NCBI GenBank assembly: GCA_000023185.1
Contig: CP001623.1
Span: 434,001-498,000, forward strand
DNA: 64,000 nt
Direction: 5' to 3'
Source: Rhizobium leguminosarum bv. trifolii WSM1325
GTDB lineage: Bacteria; Pseudomonadota; Alphaproteobacteria; Rhizobiales; Rhizobiaceae
Numbering within the stretch: the first letter of the stretch is position 1; each line of letters opens with the position of its first letter. Positions 52,421-63,543 of the stretch are shown here, piece by piece. The notes under the pieces were generated by a model that was not told the origin of the DNA, did no database searches, and worked only from the letters and a program-made list of their open reading frames with translations. The translations under genes and the position numbers were made by a program.

Positions 52421-53190
52421 TCAGCACAGGGCGTTTAGCAGTCGATCCCGATGCCTTCTGATATAGTCGATATCGCTCAAATACAGCCGGGCGTCTCCTG
52501 CAGCCGCGTCCTCCACGAATGTCTCATCTCCGGCCACGGCATTTACCAGCATGAAATCGACGAGCGCCTGAAGCCGCCGGCAGATCATTCGGGGAGCTGG
52601 AGCCGGTCTTCCCCTGTCGCCCCATATACCGTGCAGAAGATTTCCGCCCGGCGCAACTGATCGTCGAGGCCGAAGGTCACGTGCGGATTGGCGGGATCGG
52701 AAAGCGGCGCCCAGCGGTAAACCGAATAGGCCAGATCCCATAAGCGCGGCGCCGGATGGGCTGTATCGAAATCGATGATCCCGACAGCCTCATCGTCTGC
52801 CGTAGCAATGTTGTAGGGCGCATAATCTCCATGGCATACGATCTCGCACGGTTCCTGCGGCGGCAGCATCCATGTCTGGATCTCGCGGTCCGATTCGAGA
52901 AACCCTTGAGATGCCGAATGAAAATCGCGCAGGAGCTTGGCTGCGGAAAGCAGCATGCGCTCCGATCCGACAAACCGGTCGCCCAAATCTTCGCAGACAC
53001 GCCCGCTGACAAAACTGACGACTTCCCGGTTCCCGGCTATCTCCACAGGATCCGGCGCTCCCAGAAAGCCTCTGCTCCTGAGATGGCGCAAAAACCGGTG
53101 CACCGTCGGCGTCCATGCGCCGGAAGGCCTGATCACGGTGTTGTCGTCACGCCAGATCTGCCCGGCTCGTCCGCCCTCCAATGGTTCCAT
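52421..53190 (-). pseudogene. Aminoglycoside phosphotransferase-family kinase, frameshifted near the C-terminus
   Basis: The main frame (52585-53190, 201 codons) has the APH/choline-kinase fold motifs CHGDYAPYNIA (Brenner motif, catalytic Asp) and GIIDFDTAHPAPRLWDLAY (metal-binding Asp). It stops at LQLPE, but the next frame continues with family-like sequence MICRRLQALVDFMLVNAVAG and SDIDYIRRHRDRLLNAL to 52421. One extra C in the CCCC run near 52591-52594 would restore a protein of about 255 aa. Either a recent inactivating deletion or a sequencing slip. Its substrate is unknown. It starts 21 bp after the MBL-fold gene, probably as one operon. Confidence 0.82.
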
Positions 53191-53211
53191 TTTTGGTCTC
53201 CTGAAGTCTCT

Positions 53212-54093
53212 CTAGGCGAATTTCAGTTTTTCGTGATGGGCCTGAACCGTCGCGCCAAGGTTTGTCTCATGGCACTGCCGATAGAATGCCGCCGTGTCGG
53301 AGGCCATTCCGTCGGGGATGAGGACGAAGTCTTCCAACCGCAAGCCGCTTGAACTGCCGAGTTGCGGGTCCGCCAGCTGGCTCTCGCTCATACTGCCGAC
53401 ACGATTGGCCAAGGCTTGGAAATAGGCGAGGTTGTCATCCACCGCCGAAGGGGAGTGCGTCCGGCCGTGCGCAGGGATGACCAGTCTTGCATTGAGGTCA
53501 CGGATCCGCTCGAGCGAGGAACGGATCAAGCGAAGGTCGCCTGCATTTTTGCTCCAGACTTCGGGGATCGGGTATTCCACTGCGTCGACGGCCAGGCAGA
53601 CGCGAAGTTCCGGAATCCATACGGCGATATGGTCGGGCGTGTGTCCCGGTGTATGAATGAGCTCCAGCGTCAGATCGCCGCCGTTGAGGGTCATAGAGGC
53701 GGAGAAGGTGATATCGGGACCGATAAGGTCGAGGTTCCGAAACCTCGACTCCTGGCTCGCCTTGTCCCTCAGGACCTCGCGTGCGGAAGGGGCGCGCAAA
53801 CGGTCGAGCGCGGCGGCATGCGCGATAATGGGCGCGCGCCCGGCAATGGCGGCATTTCCCCAGAAATGATCCCAATCCATGTGCGAATTGACGACGATCA
53901 GCGGACGAGCGTTCGTCTGTGCCTCGAGCAGGTTCAGTGCCGCCATGCAGAGTTCGGGCGTTCCGAGCGTATCGATCAGCACATTGAACCTCTCGGTCCG
54001 GACGAACACGGCATCAACTTCGTCCCCCGCCCTGACGATCACGATACGATCATCGAGTTCGGGATATGAACACAACTCCACCGATGGATTCAT
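53212..54093 (-). CDS. MBL-fold metallo-hydrolase
   Basis: A 293-aa metallo-beta-lactamase-fold hydrolase. The metal motif reads VVNSHMDWDHFWGN, the HxDxDH form (second His replaced by Asp) that occurs in a known subgroup. Further ligands are in LIHTPGHTPDHIAVWIP, CLAVDAVEYPIPEVW and IPAHGRTHSP. No signal peptide, so cytoplasmic. It is the first gene of a minus-strand pair with the kinase-like gene. The substrate is unknown; lactonase or thioester hydrolase activity is possible. Confidence 0.9.
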   Translation of the reverse strand: MNPSVELCSYPELDDRIVIVRAGDEVDAVFVRTERFNVLIDTLGTPELCMAALNLLEAQTNARPLIVVNSHMDWDHFWGNAAIAGRAPIIAHAAALDRLRAPSAREVLRDKASQESRFRNLDLIGPDITFSASMTLNGGDLTLELIHTPGHTPDHIAVWIPELRVCLAVDAVEYPIPEVWSKNAGDLRLIRSSLERIRDLNARLVIPAHGRTHSPSAVDDNLAYFQALANRVGSMSESQLADPQLGSSSGLRLEDFVLIPDGMASDTAAFYRQCHETNLGATVQAHHEKLKFA

Positions 54094-54125
54094 GTCTGGT
54101 CGCCTCTATTGCAATCGCAGGGATT

Positions 54126-54566
54126 TCATTCGGATACATCAAGTCCCGTTCGGGCGCCTGCTCTTTCAGAGGGTGCCGAGCTTCCCGCCTGAATTGGCTT
54201 CCGCTCTACCGCAACATGGACATTCCAACGTCTCATCACGGTGTTCGGCACCGCGGCAGTGCATGTGACCATTACGCTCAATTTCGAGCGGCCATTACTC
54301 TTCGGCGTCCACCGTGTTTCGAGCGGGACTGCACATCGGGGAACCAGCGTCTTCAGGTTCGGCTCCAGCACGTCCCATTGCGGATGCCCCTTGGCGTTCT
54401 CGTGCGCAATGAAGCGCTTGGCCCCCTCGCGGATTTCGAACAGGCCATGGGTGTGCTCAGTGGAGCGATCGGTCTCGATGCTCCAGGAAGCGAGGCACAG
54501 CGCGCAAGCCGACAGGGCGGCGCTAAGGAGTGTCGATCGAAGCAATGGTGTGCCGTGAGCCGCCAT
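54126..54566 (-). CDS. Small secreted protein of unknown function
   Basis: A 146-aa ORF with a convincing signal peptide (TPLLRSTLLSAALSACALCL, cleavage near residue 30) and a mature domain with VPRCAVPLETRWTPKSNG and LSVMVTCTAAVPNTVMRRW, including two cysteines that could pair. GGAAGGG lies 6-7 bases before the ATG. The last 30 residues (SSAPSERAGARTGLDVSE) look disordered. The plus-strand frame over the same DNA, which runs into glgE, has odd composition and is judged not real. I do not recognise a named family; similar small rhizobial exported proteins exist in my memory but none with a function. Confidence 0.6.
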   Translation of the reverse strand: MAAHGTPLLRSTLLSAALSACALCLASWSIETDRSTEHTHGLFEIREGAKRFIAHENAKGHPQWDVLEPNLKTLVPRCAVPLETRWTPKSNGRSKLSVMVTCTAAVPNTVMRRWNVHVAVERKPIQAGSSAPSERAGARTGLDVSE

Positions 54567-54782
54567 GGCTCACCCTTCCGGGAAGCGGAAGACTATCCAA
54601 AGACGGCACGAAACTTCAAGGCCCATCTGCGGAAGCGGCGCCTTTGTTGCGCGAATGGAGCGCGTCCCATCGATCCTGCGCGAGTGCAGCCGGCGATGTC
54701 TGGTGCATCGTCACTGGAACTTTCGGTGGAACAACCTCCGGCAACAGAAGTTTGCCTTCAAAGCAAACTCGAGCGGCGGCCG

Positions 54783-57700
54783 ATGTCATTCTCTCCAAAC
54801 CAGGGTGTGTTGAGCACCCCACCCCGGATCTATTATGTCAATCCACTCCTTCTTCAGGGTATCGATGCATGGCGCGAGGTTTTCGACCATGCGGCGGATA
54901 CCGGTTTCGACCGCGTGCTGACGGCACCTCTCTTCGACCGGGGCGGGGAGCGCAGCATCTTTGCCTCCCAGGATCTGAAGCGCCTTGATCCGCAACTGTC
55001 GCTCGGAAGCGCGGTCGAAAATGGGGTGGGACGCCTGGCGGAGGCCGCCCGTAAGAGCGGCGTCGCCTTGATGATGGACCTGATGCTCGACGGCAAGGCC
55101 CGGGATCCCAAGGTGGGCTTTCACCCTGTCGATCCGAGACGCTCGCCATTGGATCCGGCAGAGCCGATGACTGCGATGGAGGCGGAGTCTCAATCCCGGC
55201 TGTTGGAAGAATGGACAGAACGGCTGCGGGGGCTGGCCGGTCTTGGCCTCGCCGGCTATCGGGCCCTGGGGATCGATCGCATTGGGCCGGCGGTTTTCAA
55301 ATCGCTGATTTCGGCGGTGCGCGAGAAGACGGACGCGCAATTCCTTGCCTGGACGCCCGGCACTGATTTCGGCGTGAGGGACGCGGTCAAGAATACAGGC
55401 TTCGATGGATGTTTTTCATCGATGGCCTGGTGGGATTTTGACGAGAGATGGTTCATCGAAGAACACCGGGTCCAGAAGCCGCTCGGCTGGCAGATCGCTT
55501 TTCCGGAACCGCCCTTCGGCAGGCGTATCGCCCACGGAACCGAGAGCCGCGAAATCCTCGAACGGCGCGCCGTTAGGGCGCTACGCCTTGCCGCCTCGCT
55601 CGGCGGCGGCCTGATGGTTCCGATGGGCTTCGAATATGGCGCAGCCACGCCGCTCGATCCGACCCATGGGAATGGAACGGGTTTGCGGGGACTGCGCCAT
55701 GATCTGGCTTTCGATATCTCCTCCGAAATTCGCCTTGCGAACACCGAGATCGGCAAGGAACCCCATGCACTTGCCTCATCGCTTCGGCTCATCCGCAACG
55801 CCAACGGACCGGTCTCGGCGCTGCTGCAATCGGCGGCGGAAGACCCTCGCAGCGCCGAAAATGTGCGGTTCATCCTGCTCAACAGGGACCTTCGCAAAAG
55901 TGCGCCCGCTCCGGTAACAGCACTGCGCGAAGCGGGCTCCGGTTTCCTTCCCGTCGCAGCCGACGGCACGGTTCTGCGGCTGCGGGCAGGGGAGACCCTT
56001 GTCGTCGAAGGCAAGGCGCCGGCGCCGATCACATCGCGGCCAATCCTCGACGTCGCGCAGGCGATAGCTTCACCCCGGCTCGCCATCGAAAATATCCTGC
56101 CGCGGGTCGACGACGGGCGCTTTCCTGTCAAACGGGTGGTCGGCGACATCCTCACCGTCGAGGCCGATATATTCGCCGACGGCCACGACCCGATCGCCGT
56201 GGTCCTGCTCTGGCGGCCGCTCGATGCGGCGGACTGGAACGAGACGGAGATGCAGCTGGTCGAAAACGACCGCTGGCGCGCCGAATTCCTGCTGGAGCGC
56301 ATCGGACGCTATGAGTTTGCCGTCGAGGCATGGAAGAACCCGTTTGCGATCTTTCGCTACGAGTTGACAAAGAAGAACGATGCCAGGCTGGACCTGAAGC
56401 TCGAACTCCAGGAGGGATTGAACCTCATCCGCTCGGCTGAGGTGCATGCCGGCGCAACGCTCAATGCCGAATTGAAGGCCCTTGGTGATAGTCTCGAAGG
56501 GGCGTCCGATACCGAGCGCACGGCGATACTGCTCGATGCCGGAACATCCGAATTGATGAACAAGGCGGACAACAGGCCGTTTCGGCTTCGCTCGACGGCA
56601 AGCGCCGTCGATGCCGAACGCAAGGAGGCCGCCTTTGCCAGCTGGTACCAGATCTTCCCGCGCTCGCAGAGCGGCGATCCGGACCGGCACGGCACCTTCG
56701 ACGACGTCATCCCGCGACTGCCCGCCATCCGCGACATGGGCTTCGACGTGCTTTATTTCCCACCGATTCATCCGATCGGCTCGACCAACCGGAAAGGTCG
56801 CAACAACACCCTAAAAGCTGCGCCGGGCGACCCCGGAAGTCCCTATGCCATCGGCTCCGAGGACGGCGGCCATGACGCCATCCATCCCGAGCTCGGCGAG
56901 TTCGAGGATTTCCGCCGGCTGGTCGATGCGGCAGGCCGGCATGGCCTGGAGATTGCTCTCGACCTCGCGATCCAGGCGTCGCCGGATCACCCCTGGCTGA
57001 AGGAGCATCCCGGCTGGTTCGACTGGCGCCCCGACGGCACGATCAAATATGCTGAAAACCCGCCCAAGAAATACGAGGACATCGTCAACGTCGATTTCTA
57101 CACGAAAGACGCGCTGCCTTCATTATGGGTGGAGCTCAGGGATGTCGTCCAGCTTTGGGTGGACCAGGGCGTCAAGCTGTTTCGCGTCGACAATCCGCAC
57201 ACAAAGCCATTTCCGTTCTGGGAATGGCTGATCGGCGATATCAGGGGCCGTCATCCCGATGTCGTCTTCCTGTCGGAAGCCTTCACCAAGCCGAAGGTGA
57301 TGTACCGGCTGGCAAAGATCGGCTTCTCCCAATCCTATACCTACTTCACCTGGCGCAATGCCAAGTGGGAGCTCGAGCAATATATGCGGGAGCTGACCGA
57401 GACGGCGCCGAAGGAATTCTTCCGACCGCATTTCTTCGTGAACACGCATGATATCAATCCGGATTTCCTGCAGAACGCGCCGCGCCCGGCCTTTCTGATC
57501 CGCGCAGCACTTGCCGCTACCCTGTCGGGATTGTGGGGCGTTTATAACGGTTTCGAACTTTGCGAGGGGCGTCCCGATGCCAAGCGCAAGGAGTATGCCG
57601 ACAGCGAGAAATACGAAATCCGCGCCTGGGACTACGATCGGCCGGGCAATATCATCGCCGAAATCAGGACGCTCAATCGCATCCGCAACGAAAACACCGC

Positions 57701-58007
57701 GCTGCATTCGCATCTCGGGCTGACGCTGCTGAATGCGCGAAATGACAATATCCTGTTTTTCGAGAAGGCGAGCCGTGCCCGCGACAATGTCCTGCTGATC
57801 GCCATCAGCCTCGATCCCCACAATTTCCAGCAGAGCGACGTCGAGCTGCCGCTCTGGCAGTGGTCGCTGGGCGACGGCGGCACGCTGGATGTCGAAGATC
57901 TGATCGGCGGGCATCGTTTCAAGTGGACCGGCAAATGGCAGAGCATCAGTCTCAATCCTGAGGTCCTGCCCTATGCGATCTGGCGTATTCGCTCAACGGA
58001 GGCATGA
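54783..58007 (+). CDS. glgE: Alpha-1,4-glucan:maltose-1-phosphate maltosyltransferase (long rhizobial form)
   Basis: A 1074-aa GH13_3 enzyme that adds maltosyl units from maltose-1-phosphate to growing alpha-1,4-glucan. The catalytic half (about 420-1074) shows ASWYQIFPRSQ, FPPIHPIGSTNRKGRNN, nucleophile D803 in FRVDNPHTKPFPFWEW, acid E832 in VFLSEAFTKPKVMYRL and FFVNTHDINPDFL; the 29-residue D-E spacing equals that of Streptomyces GlgE. The first 400 residues form an extra, degenerate alpha-amylase-like domain. The ATG at 54783 begins the family-like sequence; its ribosome site is weak and the frame stays open to 54066. The 216 bp before it hold no gene. First gene of glgE, treS-mak, glgB. 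Confidence 0.95.
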   Translation: MSFSPNQGVLSTPPRIYYVNPLLLQGIDAWREVFDHAADTGFDRVLTAPLFDRGGERSIFASQDLKRLDPQLSLGSAVENGVGRLAEAARKSGVALMMDLMLDGKARDPKVGFHPVDPRRSPLDPAEPMTAMEAESQSRLLEEWTERLRGLAGLGLAGYRALGIDRIGPAVFKSLISAVREKTDAQFLAWTPGTDFGVRDAVKNTGFDGCFSSMAWWDFDERWFIEEHRVQKPLGWQIAFPEPPFGRRIAHGTESREILERRAVRALRLAASLGGGLMVPMGFEYGAATPLDPTHGNGTGLRGLRHDLAFDISSEIRLANTEIGKEPHALASSLRLIRNANGPVSALLQSAAEDPRSAENVRFILLNRDLRKSAPAPVTALREAGSGFLPVAADGTVLRLRAGETLVVEGKAPAPITSRPILDVAQAIASPRLAIENILPRVDDGRFPVKRVVGDILTVEADIFADGHDPIAVVLLWRPLDAADWNETEMQLVENDRWRAEFLLERIGRYEFAVEAWKNPFAIFRYELTKKNDARLDLKLELQEGLNLIRSAEVHAGATLNAELKALGDSLEGASDTERTAILLDAGTSELMNKADNRPFRLRSTASAVDAERKEAAFASWYQIFPRSQSGDPDRHGTFDDVIPRLPAIRDMGFDVLYFPPIHPIGSTNRKGRNNTLKAAPGDPGSPYAIGSEDGGHDAIHPELGEFEDFRRLVDAAGRHGLEIALDLAIQASPDHPWLKEHPGWFDWRPDGTIKYAENPPKKYEDIVNVDFYTKDALPSLWVELRDVVQLWVDQGVKLFRVDNPHTKPFPFWEWLIGDIRGRHPDVVFLSEAFTKPKVMYRLAKIGFSQSYTYFTWRNAKWELEQYMRELTETAPKEFFRPHFFVNTHDINPDFLQNAPRPAFLIRAALAATLSGLWGVYNGFELCEGRPDAKRKEYADSEKYEIRAWDYDRPGNIIAEIRTLNRIRNENTALHSHLGLTLLNARNDNILFFEKASRARDNVLLIAISLDPHNFQQSDVELPLWQWSLGDGGTLDVEDLIGGHRFKWTGKWQSISLNPEVLPYAIWRIRSTEA

Positions 58008-61000
58008 ATGGACACGATGAATGCAGATAGCGCATCGCAGCCGCTCTGGTACAAGGATGCAATCATCTACCAGCTGCACATCAAGTCGTTCTACGACGCC
58101 AATGGTGACGGGGTCGGCGACTTTGCCGGCTTGCACCAGAAGCTCGATCACATCGCAGCCCTCGGCGTCAATGCCATCTGGCTTTTGCCTTTCTTTCCCT
58201 CTCCGCGTCGAGACGACGGCTACGACATCGCCGACTATGGCAGCGTCAGCCCCGATTACGGGACGGTGGAGGATTTCCGGGCTTTCGTCGACGCCGCCCA
58301 CCAGCGCAATATCCGCGTCATCATCGAGCTCGTCATCAACCACACTTCCGATCAGCATCCCTGGTTCCAGCGCGCCCGCCAGTCGCCGGCAGGCTCGCCC
58401 GAGCGCGACTTCTATGTCTGGTCCGATACCGATCAGAAATTTCCGGAAACGCGCATTATTTTCATCGATACGGAAAAATCCAACTGGACATGGGACGCGG
58501 TCGCCGGCGCCTACTACTGGCACCGCTTCTATTCCCATCAACCCGACCTCAATTTCGACAGCCCTCTCGTCATGGAGGAATTGCTGAGGGTGATGCGTTT
58601 CTGGCTGGAAACCGGCATCGACGGGTTTCGTCTCGACGCTATACCTTACCTCGTCGAGCGCGAGGGGACGATCAACGAAAATCTGCCGGAAACCCACGCG
58701 ATCCTCAAACGCATACGCGCCGCGCTCGATGCCACCCATCCCGGCGTGATGCTGCTTGCCGAGGCCAATCAATGGCCGGAGGACACGCGCGAATATTTCG
58801 GAGACGGCGACGAATGCCACATGGCCTTCCACTTTCCGCTGATGCCGCGCATGTATATGGCGATCGCCAAGGAGGACCGGTTTCCGATCACCGATATCCT
58901 GCGCCAGACGCCGGAGATTCCCGACAACTGCCAATGGGCGATCTTCCTTCGCAACCACGACGAGCTGACGCTTGAAATGGTGACCGACGCAGAGCGGGAT
59001 TATCTCTGGGAGACCTATGCATCCGACAAACGTGCCCGCATCAATCTCGGCATAAGGCGGCGCCTAGCGCCGTTGATGGAGCGCGACCGCCGGCGGATCG
59101 AGCTGATGAACGCGCTTCTTCTGTCGATGCCGGGAACGCCGGTGATCTATTATGGCGACGAGATCGGCATGGGCGACAATATCTATCTCGGCGACCGGGA
59201 TGGAGTGAGGACGCCGATGCAATGGTCTCCGGACCGCAATGGCGGTTTCTCCAGGGCAGATCCGGCGCGTCTCGTCCTGCCGCCCGTCGCTGACCCGCTC
59301 TACGGTTTCGAGGCCGTCAACGTCGAGGCGCAGAGCACGGACGCGCATTCGCTGCTCAATTGGACGCGCAGAATGTTGGCGTTGCGCGGCAGGCATCCGG
59401 CCTTCGGACGTGGCACGCTGCGGTTTCTTTCACCGGAAAATCGCAAGATCCTTGCCTATCTCAGGGAGTATGAAGGCGAGGTATTGCTTTGTGTTGCAAG
59501 TCTCTCGCGCCTGCCCCAGGCCGTCGAACTCGACTTGTCGAGCTTCGAGGGGCGCGTGCCCATTGAACTGACCGGCATGTCGCCGTTTCCGCCGATCGGC
59601 CAGTTGACCTATCTTCTGACCCTGCCGCCCTACGGTTTCTTCTGGTTCCAGCTGACGGCTGATGCCGACCCGCCGGCGTGGCGCACCGCACCGCCCGAAC
59701 AGCTTCCTGATCTGTTGACGATGGTCATCCGGCGTAGCCTGCTCGACCTCGTGGACGAACCGGGCCATGCACGCATCCTGAGCGGCGAAATCTTGCCCGC
59801 CTATCTCTCCAGGCGGCGATGGTTCGGGGCAAAGGACCAGCCGCTTCAGGCCGCCCGACTGGTCTCCGCGACACCAATCCCATTCGCCGACGGCGTCGTC
59901 CTCGGCGAGCTGGAGGTCGTGCTGCCGAACCACAGCGAATCCTACCAACTGCCGCTCACGGTCGCCTGGGACGATGCCCACCCTTCCGCGCTTGCCCAGC
60001 AGCTTGCGCTTGGGAGGATTCGCCAAGGTAGACGCGTCGGTTTCCTCACAGATGGATTTGCCGTGGAGGCAATGGCGCGCGGCATTCTGCACGGACTTCG
60101 CGACCGCTCGCGCACCACCGGCCGGACCGGCACGCTCGAATTCCTTGGGACAGAACAGCTCGACAGTCTCGATATTTCAGACGAGCTGCCGGTGCATTGG
60201 CTATCGGCTGAACAATCCAACAGCTCGCTGCTCGTCGGCGACGTAGCGATGATCAAACTGATCAGGCACATCTTCCCGGGCATCCATCCGGAAGTGGAGA
60301 TGACGCGCTATCTCACCCGCGCCGGCTATGACCACACAGCGCCCCTGCTCGGCGAGGTCGCGCATACCGATTCCAGCGGACGCCGTTCGACCTTGATCAT
60401 CGTCCAGGGCGCGATCCGCAATCAGGGCGACGCCTGGAACTGGATGCTGAACAATCTGCGCCGCGGGGCCGACGAACTGGTGCTGAACGATCCGGCGGTC
60501 CAACCAGACGACGACGTTTTCCAGTCGCTGATCAGCTTCGTCGCGATGGTCGGCCTCAGGCTCGGTGAGCTGCATGTCGTGCTCGCTGCGAAGACCGGGG
60601 ACGAGGCCTTCAGCCCGGTGGTATCAGGCGACAAAGAGGTCGAGGCGATGAAGAAGGCCGTTTCCGGCGAGGTAGCCTATGCCATGTCGAAGCTTGACGA
60701 ACGCGAGCAGAATGCCGACCCTGCAATCGACCTGCTGGCGGCCCCGCTTCTCGAGCGCCGCTCCGAACTCGCAGAGCTCGCCGGGACGCTGGCGGAGAGC
60801 TGCCGCCATACGCTGATGACACGCACGCATGGCGACTTCCATCTTGGCCAGATCCTTGTCAGCGAGGGTGATGCCGTCATCATCGACTTCGAGGGCGAGC
60901 CTGCGAAAAATCTGACCGAGCGCCGCGCTAAGACAAACCCGCTGCGCGATGTCGCCGGGCTTTTGAGGTCGCTGAGCTACCTCGTGGCCACCGCGCAGCT

Positions 61001-61289
61001 CGATAATGACGCGGTCATCGAACACGACAACGAGGTCCGCCGCAAGGCGATCGCCCGCTTCGGGCGCAATGCCGAGGAGGCCTTTCTGGATGCCTACTGG
61101 CAGGCGGTCTCCGTATCGAAGGAGCTTGACATGCCACCCGATCAAAGACGCAGGGTTCTCGATGCCTTTCTTCTCGAAAAGGCCGCCTACGAGATCGCCT
61201 ATGAGGCTCGCAACAGGCCGAAATGGCTGCCGATCCCGCTATCTGGCCTTACCGAAATCGTATCGCGTCTGGCGGGGGTCACGGCATGA
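58008..61289 (+). CDS. treS: Trehalose synthase fused to maltokinase (TreS-Pep2)
   Basis: A 1093-aa bifunctional enzyme. Residues about 10-550 are GH13_16 trehalose synthase (trehalose-maltose isomerase): nucleophile D210 in [10 protein letters not shown], acid E252 in [11 protein letters not shown] and D318 in [11 protein letters not shown]. Residues about 590-1090 are maltokinase, which makes maltose-1-phosphate with [17 protein letters not shown], the catalytic loop [12 protein letters not shown] and metal-binding [13 protein letters not shown]. Fusion lets trehalose go to maltose-1-phosphate, the GlgE donor. The ATG follows the glgE stop directly and the stop overlaps glgB as ATGA, so the three enzymes are coupled. 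Confidence 0.96.
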   Translation: MDTMNADSASQPLWYKDAIIYQLHIKSFYDANGDGVGDFAGLHQKLDHIAALGVNAIWLLPFFPSPRRDDGYDIADYGSVSPDYGTVEDFRAFVDAAHQRNIRVIIELVINHTSDQHPWFQRARQSPAGSPERDFYVWSDTDQKFPETRIIFIDTEKSNWTWDAVAGAYYWHRFYSHQPDLNFDSPLVMEELLRVMRFWLETGIDGFRLDAIPYLVEREGTINENLPETHAILKRIRAALDATHPGVMLLAEANQWPEDTREYFGDGDECHMAFHFPLMPRMYMAIAKEDRFPITDILRQTPEIPDNCQWAIFLRNHDELTLEMVTDAERDYLWETYASDKRARINLGIRRRLAPLMERDRRRIELMNALLLSMPGTPVIYYGDEIGMGDNIYLGDRDGVRTPMQWSPDRNGGFSRADPARLVLPPVADPLYGFEAVNVEAQSTDAHSLLNWTRRMLALRGRHPAFGRGTLRFLSPENRKILAYLREYEGEVLLCVASLSRLPQAVELDLSSFEGRVPIELTGMSPFPPIGQLTYLLTLPPYGFFWFQLTADADPPAWRTAPPEQLPDLLTMVIRRSLLDLVDEPGHARILSGEILPAYLSRRRWFGAKDQPLQAARLVSATPIPFADGVVLGELEVVLPNHSESYQLPLTVAWDDAHPSALAQQLALGRIRQGRRVGFLTDGFAVEAMARGILHGLRDRSRTTGRTGTLEFLGTEQLDSLDISDELPVHWLSAEQSNSSLLVGDVAMIKLIRHIFPGIHPEVEMTRYLTRAGYDHTAPLLGEVAHTDSSGRRSTLIIVQGAIRNQGDAWNWMLNNLRRGADELVLNDPAVQPDDDVFQSLISFVAMVGLRLGELHVVLAAKTGDEAFSPVVSGDKEVEAMKKAVSGEVAYAMSKLDEREQNADPAIDLLAAPLLERRSELAELAGTLAESCRHTLMTRTHGDFHLGQILVSEGDAVIIDFEGEPAKNLTERRAKTNPLRDVAGLLRSLSYLVATAQLDNDAVIEHDNEVRRKAIARFGRNAEEAFLDAYWQAVSVSKELDMPPDQRRRVLDAFLLEKAAYEIAYEARNRPKWLPIPLSGLTEIVSRLAGVTA

Positions 61290-63496
61290 ATGTTGAGCGC
61301 TCGGAACTTCTGGCGGGCATCGGCCAGGATGCGCTATGGGCCTTGATCGACGGGCGCCATGGTGATCCTTTTTCGATCCTCGGTCCCCACCAAACCGGTG
61401 GCATGACGATCGTGCGGGCCTATCTGCCCGGAGCGGAAGCTGTCGATCTCATCGAGGCAGCGACCGGTCGGGTGGTGACGCCGTTCAGCATCGCCCATCC
61501 GTCCGGCCTGTTCGCGGCAGCAGCCGCGTCGAGGACGGGATACCGGCTGCGGATCACATGGCCGGATGCCGTGCAGATCACCGAGGATCCCTACAGTTTC
61601 GGCCTGCTGCTCGGAGAGCTCGACCTTCATCTGATATCGGAGGGCACCCACTATAGTCTGAGCCGGACGCTTGGCGCGGTTGATATGTCGATCGACGGGA
61701 TATCGGGTGTTCGTTTCGCCGTCTGGGCACCGAATGCGCGCCGCGTCTCGGTGGTCGGCGACTTCAATGCCTGGGATGGGCGGCGCAATCCGATGCGGCT
61801 GAGACCGTCGGCGGGCGTCTGGGAGCTGTTTATTCCGCGCCTCGCCCCCGGCGAAAGATACAAGTTCGAGATCGTCGATGCACAAGGGACTTGCCTGCCG
61901 CAGAAGGCCGATCCGGTGGCCAGGGCGAGCGAGGCCGCCCCTTCGACCGCTTCCATTGTCGCATCGTCGACGCCGTTTCGATGGACCGATGACGGTTGGA
62001 TGAAGGGACGGTCCCGACAAGACAGACTGGAGGGCGCCTTCTCCGTCTATGAAGTGCACGTCGGCTCCTGGCTTCGCGATCAAAAGGACGGCAACAGGTC
62101 GCTCGACTGGGTCGAACTCAGCCAGCGGCTGGTTCCCTATGTCAGCGACATGGGCTTTACCCATATCGAGCTGCTTCCGATCATGGAGCATCCGTTCGGC
62201 GGCTCCTGGGGCTATCAGCCGCTCGGTCTGTTCGCTCCCACCGGCCGATACGGGACGCCTGAGGATTTCGCTTATTTCGTCGACCGGTGCCATGGCGCCG
62301 GGCTCGGCGTCATCCTCGACTGGGTGCCGGCCCATTTCCCCACAGATGCCTGGGGGCTTGCCCGCTTCGACGGCAGCGCGCTCTACGAGCATGAAGATCC
62401 GCGCGAAGGCTTTCACCGCGACTGGAACACGCTGATCTACAATCTCGGCCGCAACGAGGTGAAGGGATTCCTGATCGCCAGCGCGCTGGAATGGCTGGAG
62501 CGCTACCATATCGACGGTTTGCGGGTCGACGCCGTTGCCTCGATGCTCTACCGCGACTACAGCCGCAACGAGGGCGAATGGATTCCCAACCAATATGGCG
62601 GTCGCGAGAATCTGGAAGCGGTCGAATTCTTCAAGCATCTGAACAGCATCATTCACGAGCGCTGCCCGCACGCGATGACGATCGCCGAGGAATCGACGGC
62701 CTGGCCCGGGGTGACGAAGCCGCCGGAGCAAGGGGGGCTGGGCTTCGACATCAAGTGGAACATGGGCTGGATGCATGACAGCCTGAGCTACATCGAGAAG
62801 GATCCGATTTACCGCAGTTACGCCCATGGCACGATGACCTTCGGCATGATCTATGCCTATTCCGAGCGCTTCATTCTGCCGATTTCACATGACGAGGTCG
62901 TCTACGGAAAGGGCTCGCTGCTGGCGAAAATGCCGGGCGACGAATGGCAGAAGTTCGCCAATCTGCGCAGCTATCTCGCCTTCATGTGGGGTCATCCCGG
63001 CAAAAAGCTCTTGTTCATGGGGAGCGAAATCGCCCAGCCTGGCGAGTGGAACCATGATGGGTCGGTGACCTGGGATGTGCTGGACCGGCCTCAGCATGTC
63101 GGCATTCAGCGGCTGGTGAAGGATCTAAACGGCCTTTACGCCGACGAGCCTGCATTGCAGTTCGGTGACTTTCATCCCGAGGGTTTCGAATGGGCGGCAG
63201 CCGACGACGCCGTCAATTCCGTCCTCGGCATGCTGCGTTATGCGCCCGATCGCGCTTCACCGGTGCTGGTCATGTCGAATTTCACGCCGGTGCCGCGTTA
63301 CGGCTACAGGGTCGGCGTGCCCAGCGACGGTGTGTGGATCGAGAAGATGACGACGGATGCGCGGGAATATGGCGGTTCGGGCCTGGTCAATGGCGCGGTG
63401 TCGACTGAACCCGTGCCCGCCCACGGCAGGCCCGTCTCCCTGGCGCTGACGCTGCCGCCGCTATCGACGATTTTTCTGCAGGGGCCGTCGCCTTGA
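61286..63496 (+). CDS. glgB: 1,4-alpha-glucan branching enzyme
   Basis: A 736-aa GH13_9 enzyme, close to E. coli GlgB (728 aa). An N-terminal CBM48-like region ([20 protein letters not shown], about 145-165) precedes the barrel. Catalytic residues are D415 in [13 protein letters not shown]468 in [12 protein letters not shown] and D536 in [12 protein letters not shown]; spacing D-E of 53 equals E. coli. It makes alpha-1,6 branches in the polymer built by GlgE. The start ATG overlaps the treS stop; a longer open frame upstream is overlap only. Confidence 0.96.
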   Translation: MNVERSELLAGIGQDALWALIDGRHGDPFSILGPHQTGGMTIVRAYLPGAEAVDLIEAATGRVVTPFSIAHPSGLFAAAAASRTGYRLRITWPDAVQITEDPYSFGLLLGELDLHLISEGTHYSLSRTLGAVDMSIDGISGVRFAVWAPNARRVSVVGDFNAWDGRRNPMRLRPSAGVWELFIPRLAPGERYKFEIVDAQGTCLPQKADPVARASEAAPSTASIVASSTPFRWTDDGWMKGRSRQDRLEGAFSVYEVHVGSWLRDQKDGNRSLDWVELSQRLVPYVSDMGFTHIELLPIMEHPFGGSWGYQPLGLFAPTGRYGTPEDFAYFVDRCHGAGLGVILDWVPAHFPTDAWGLARFDGSALYEHEDPREGFHRDWNTLIYNLGRNEVKGFLIASALEWLERYHIDGLRVDAVASMLYRDYSRNEGEWIPNQYGGRENLEAVEFFKHLNSIIHERCPHAMTIAEESTAWPGVTKPPEQGGLGFDIKWNMGWMHDSLSYIEKDPIYRSYAHGTMTFGMIYAYSERFILPISHDEVVYGKGSLLAKMPGDEWQKFANLRSYLAFMWGHPGKKLLFMGSEIAQPGEWNHDGSVTWDVLDRPQHVGIQRLVKDLNGLYADEPALQFGDFHPEGFEWAAADDAVNSVLGMLRYAPDRASPVLVMSNFTPVPRYGYRVGVPSDGVWIEKMTTDAREYGGSGLVNGAVSTEPVPAHGRPVSLALTLPPLSTIFLQGPSP

Positions 63497-63522
63497 CGGC
63501 GCGGCCGCGGAACTGTCATTTC

Positions 63523-63543
63523 GGTGACGGTTTCACCGTCACC
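63523..63543. terminator. Hairpin between glgB and the convergent ABC ATPase gene
   Basis: GGTGACGGT-TTC-ACCGTCACC has perfect 9-bp arms. It starts 26 bp after the glgB stop and includes the stop codon of the convergent gene. There is no T-run. Confidence 0.65.

Noticed and set aside
54066..54782. 239-codon N-terminal extension of glgE
   Set aside because: Its composition is unlike GlgE, it overlaps the start of the divergent MBL gene and runs antisense to a better small secreted ORF; GlgE-like sequence begins at about 54783.
61334..62827. A 497-codon open frame on the minus strand opposite glgB
   Set aside because: It mirrors the codon structure of glgB, has no ribosome site or recognisable domain, and glgB is certain.
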